The notes under the pieces: model-generated
Database searches by the model: none
Told to the model about the DNA's origin: nothing
What the model saw: the letters and a program-made list of their open reading frames with translations, nothing else
Position numbers and translations under genes: made by a program
Origin: Chitinophagaceae bacterium
GTDB taxonomy: Bacteria > Bacteroidota > Bacteroidia > Chitinophagales > Chitinophagaceae
Length of the DNA: 64,000 nt
Assembly (NCBI GenBank): GCA_016720585.1
Contig: JADKKH010000002.1
Location: forward strand, 186,001 to 250,000
Reading direction: 5' to 3'
In this document: positions 62,747-64,000 of the stretch, piece after piece
Position numbering within the stretch: the stretch's first letter is position 1
Layout of the letters: each line of letters starts with the position of its first letter

Positions 62747-63847
62747 TTAAACAGATTTTTTGTTTGTATTACCCAGAGATATAAATTTTGTTTCCAGGTA
62801 GCCTCGGAGCTTCAAAGAGGATTTTTCCACTAAAAAAAAAGAAGCTAATGATGCAATGGCAACTAACATTAATTTTACAATTATTGGTAATGACAATTCT
62901 GGATTTAAAAATAGTTGCTGCCAAAGATAAATTGAATAACTCATTGCTCCAATGAAAGCAATTGGAGCTGCATTTAGAAATTTTCCCATTCTTCCTTGAT
63001 AATTTGTTATCACTCTATCAATGAATACAGCAATCAAAATATTTTGAATTGTAATTGCCCCGACGGAGTAAAGCGATTTGGGGCAAAACTCAGGAAATCT
63101 ACCAACCCAGGTAATTAATAAAATCAAAAAAGGCAAAAATAATAAGTACTTTGAGTTTAATAATGTTACATACCATTCATGCTGGTGAAGATGACCTCTA
63201 ACTCCGGCTAATAAACAGCCCACGGCTAAAGAGTCTGCTACTGTTTCAAATCTAATGAATTCCATTGAAACTTCCGGAGTATTCAGAACAAGAAACAATC
63301 TTAATAATGGACATAAAAATATGACGAAGGAAATAAAAATTAATCCGCCTCTTTTTCCAATGGCAAGTAACACTAAAGGGAATAATATATAAAACTGTTC
63401 CTCAACTGATAAAGACCATGTATGCGCCAAATTCCATGATCCTGGAGATGAATTATCAAAAAAATAATTTCTGGTATAGGATAGTGCCGCAAGAAAATTA
63501 TATGCCGACATTTCCTGAATTCCAATTAACCACATTATAAATAATATCATTAAATAAAAATAATAAGGTGGGAAAATCCTTAGAAGGCGTCTGAAATAAA
63601 ATTTCTTAAGATTAATAATTCTTTCCTTTAGTAAAATAGTTGTTATCAGAAAACCAGAAATAACAAAAAAATAGTTACTCCCAAATGACCGACTAAAAAA
63701 CAGTGTTTGAATGATACTGCCAACTCTAGTGAAACTTTGGGCATGATCATGATAAACACCAATTGCTAAATGACTAATTACAACCAGTGTAATTGAAATT
63801 GCACGAAGACCATCAAGGGAAGGAATATTACGAAGCTGATGAGACAA
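62747..63847 (-). CDS. Acyltransferase family 3 (OafA/YrhL-like) membrane protein
   Basis: A 366-residue integral membrane acyltransferase with about ten helices. The conserved N-terminus 'IPSLDGLRAISITLVVISHL' carries the catalytic-type His at the end of helix 1, and 'FFVISGFLITTILLKER' follows, then 'FYFRRLLRIFPPYYFYL' with the RxxR motif and 'WSLSVEEQFYILFPLV' with the conserved Glu. Such enzymes O-acetylate sugars of surface polysaccharides on the periplasmic side. It is 14 bases upstream of the GT4 gene at 61521-62732. Confidence 0.93.
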   Translation of the reverse strand: MSHQLRNIPSLDGLRAISITLVVISHLAIGVYHDHAQSFTRVGSIIQTLFFSRSFGSNYFFVISGFLITTILLKERIINLKKFYFRRLLRIFPPYYFYLMILFIMWLIGIQEMSAYNFLAALSYTRNYFFDNSSPGSWNLAHTWSLSVEEQFYILFPLVLLAIGKRGGLIFISFVIFLCPLLRLFLVLNTPEVSMEFIRFETVADSLAVGCLLAGVRGHLHQHEWYVTLLNSKYLLFLPFLILLITWVGRFPEFCPKSLYSVGAITIQNILIAVFIDRVITNYQGRMGKFLNAAPIAFIGAMSYSIYLWQQLFLNPELSLPIIVKLMLVAIASLASFFLVEKSSLKLRGYLETKFISLGNTNKKSV

Positions 63848-64000
63848 TTAAAAAAGGACTTTAAAAAAACATGACTAGTTCTAAAAATTTACTTGAAGCA
63901 GAATCAACAAAAAAAGCCAATATGTCTTAATTATATGGGACTGGGGATTTCAATATCCGAATTAAATTAGATGGGAAATAAATATGTATCTCTGGAGTTT
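63848..64000. other. Right window edge, no gene assigned
   Basis: The last 153 bases are AT-rich. A minus-strand frame is open from the window edge to a stop near 63962, only about a dozen codons, so it could be the end of a gene that lies mostly outside. Nothing else is seen. Confidence 0.3.

Overview
The window comes from a member of the Bacteroidota, most likely a Chitinophagia/Sphingobacteriia relative (inference). Evidence: a complete gldK-L-M-N type IX secretion (T9SS) and gliding-motor operon, a cargo protein with a T9SS C-terminal sorting domain, TonB receptors, ECF sigma factors paired with membrane-bound partners, -33/-7 promoters of the TTG-N19-TANNTTTG type, and a CarH-type regulator next to carotenoid genes.

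Layout. 1-5 kb: tail of a TonB-dependent receptor, an ECF sigma factor with a membrane/beta-barrel partner, a lipoprotein and uvrC. 5.2-10.1 kb (minus strand): gldN, gldM, gldL, gldK. 10.2-25.6 kb: mostly housekeeping genes, namely a thioredoxin-fold YyaL-like protein, hemD, a DUF4271-like membrane protein, a BamA-like barrel, hemW, gpsA, an unusually short efflux adaptor, a trans-sulfuration enzyme, an amino acid permease, a TonB receptor and a small barrel. 26.1-31.1 kb: marC, a tRNA-Arg(CCG), then a sulfatase bracketed by two ~130-bp direct repeats that carry the tRNA 3' end, then a T9SS cargo gene followed by another tRNA-3'-end-like sequence and a terminator. 31.1-37.7 kb: a carotenoid operon (ECF sigma, crtI, crtB, idi, crtZ, crtY) preceded by a textbook promoter and a B12-photoreceptor-type MerR regulator. 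37.7-63.9 kb (minus strand): a large surface-polysaccharide locus with a CpsB-type phosphatase, a priming sugar transferase, nucleotide-sugar enzymes, at least seven glycosyltransferases, a Wzy-like membrane protein, two AsnB-type amidotransferases, a formyltransferase, a polysaccharide deacetylase, a transglutaminase-like protein, an FkbM methyltransferase and an acyltransferase. It is interrupted at 40.7-41.5 kb by a REP-palindrome array with its REP-associated (IS200-like) transposase.

How it fits together. The T9SS operon would export the CTD cargo protein. The CarH gene, the crt promoter and an inverted repeat just upstream of it suggest light- and B12-controlled carotenoid synthesis. 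The polysaccharide locus has the enzymes for an amidated, possibly N-formylated, acylated glycan.

The strangest features are five reading-frame breaks, each a one-base change in an A-run of the coding strand, all in the polysaccharide genes at 49-60 kb; the tRNA-3'-end repeats around the sulfatase; a decayed duplicate of the hemW start codon region; an efflux adaptor lacking its alpha-hairpin; and a lycopene cyclase gene with no ATG, GTG or TTG ahead of its FAD motif. I found no CRISPR array, phage or toxin-antitoxin system.
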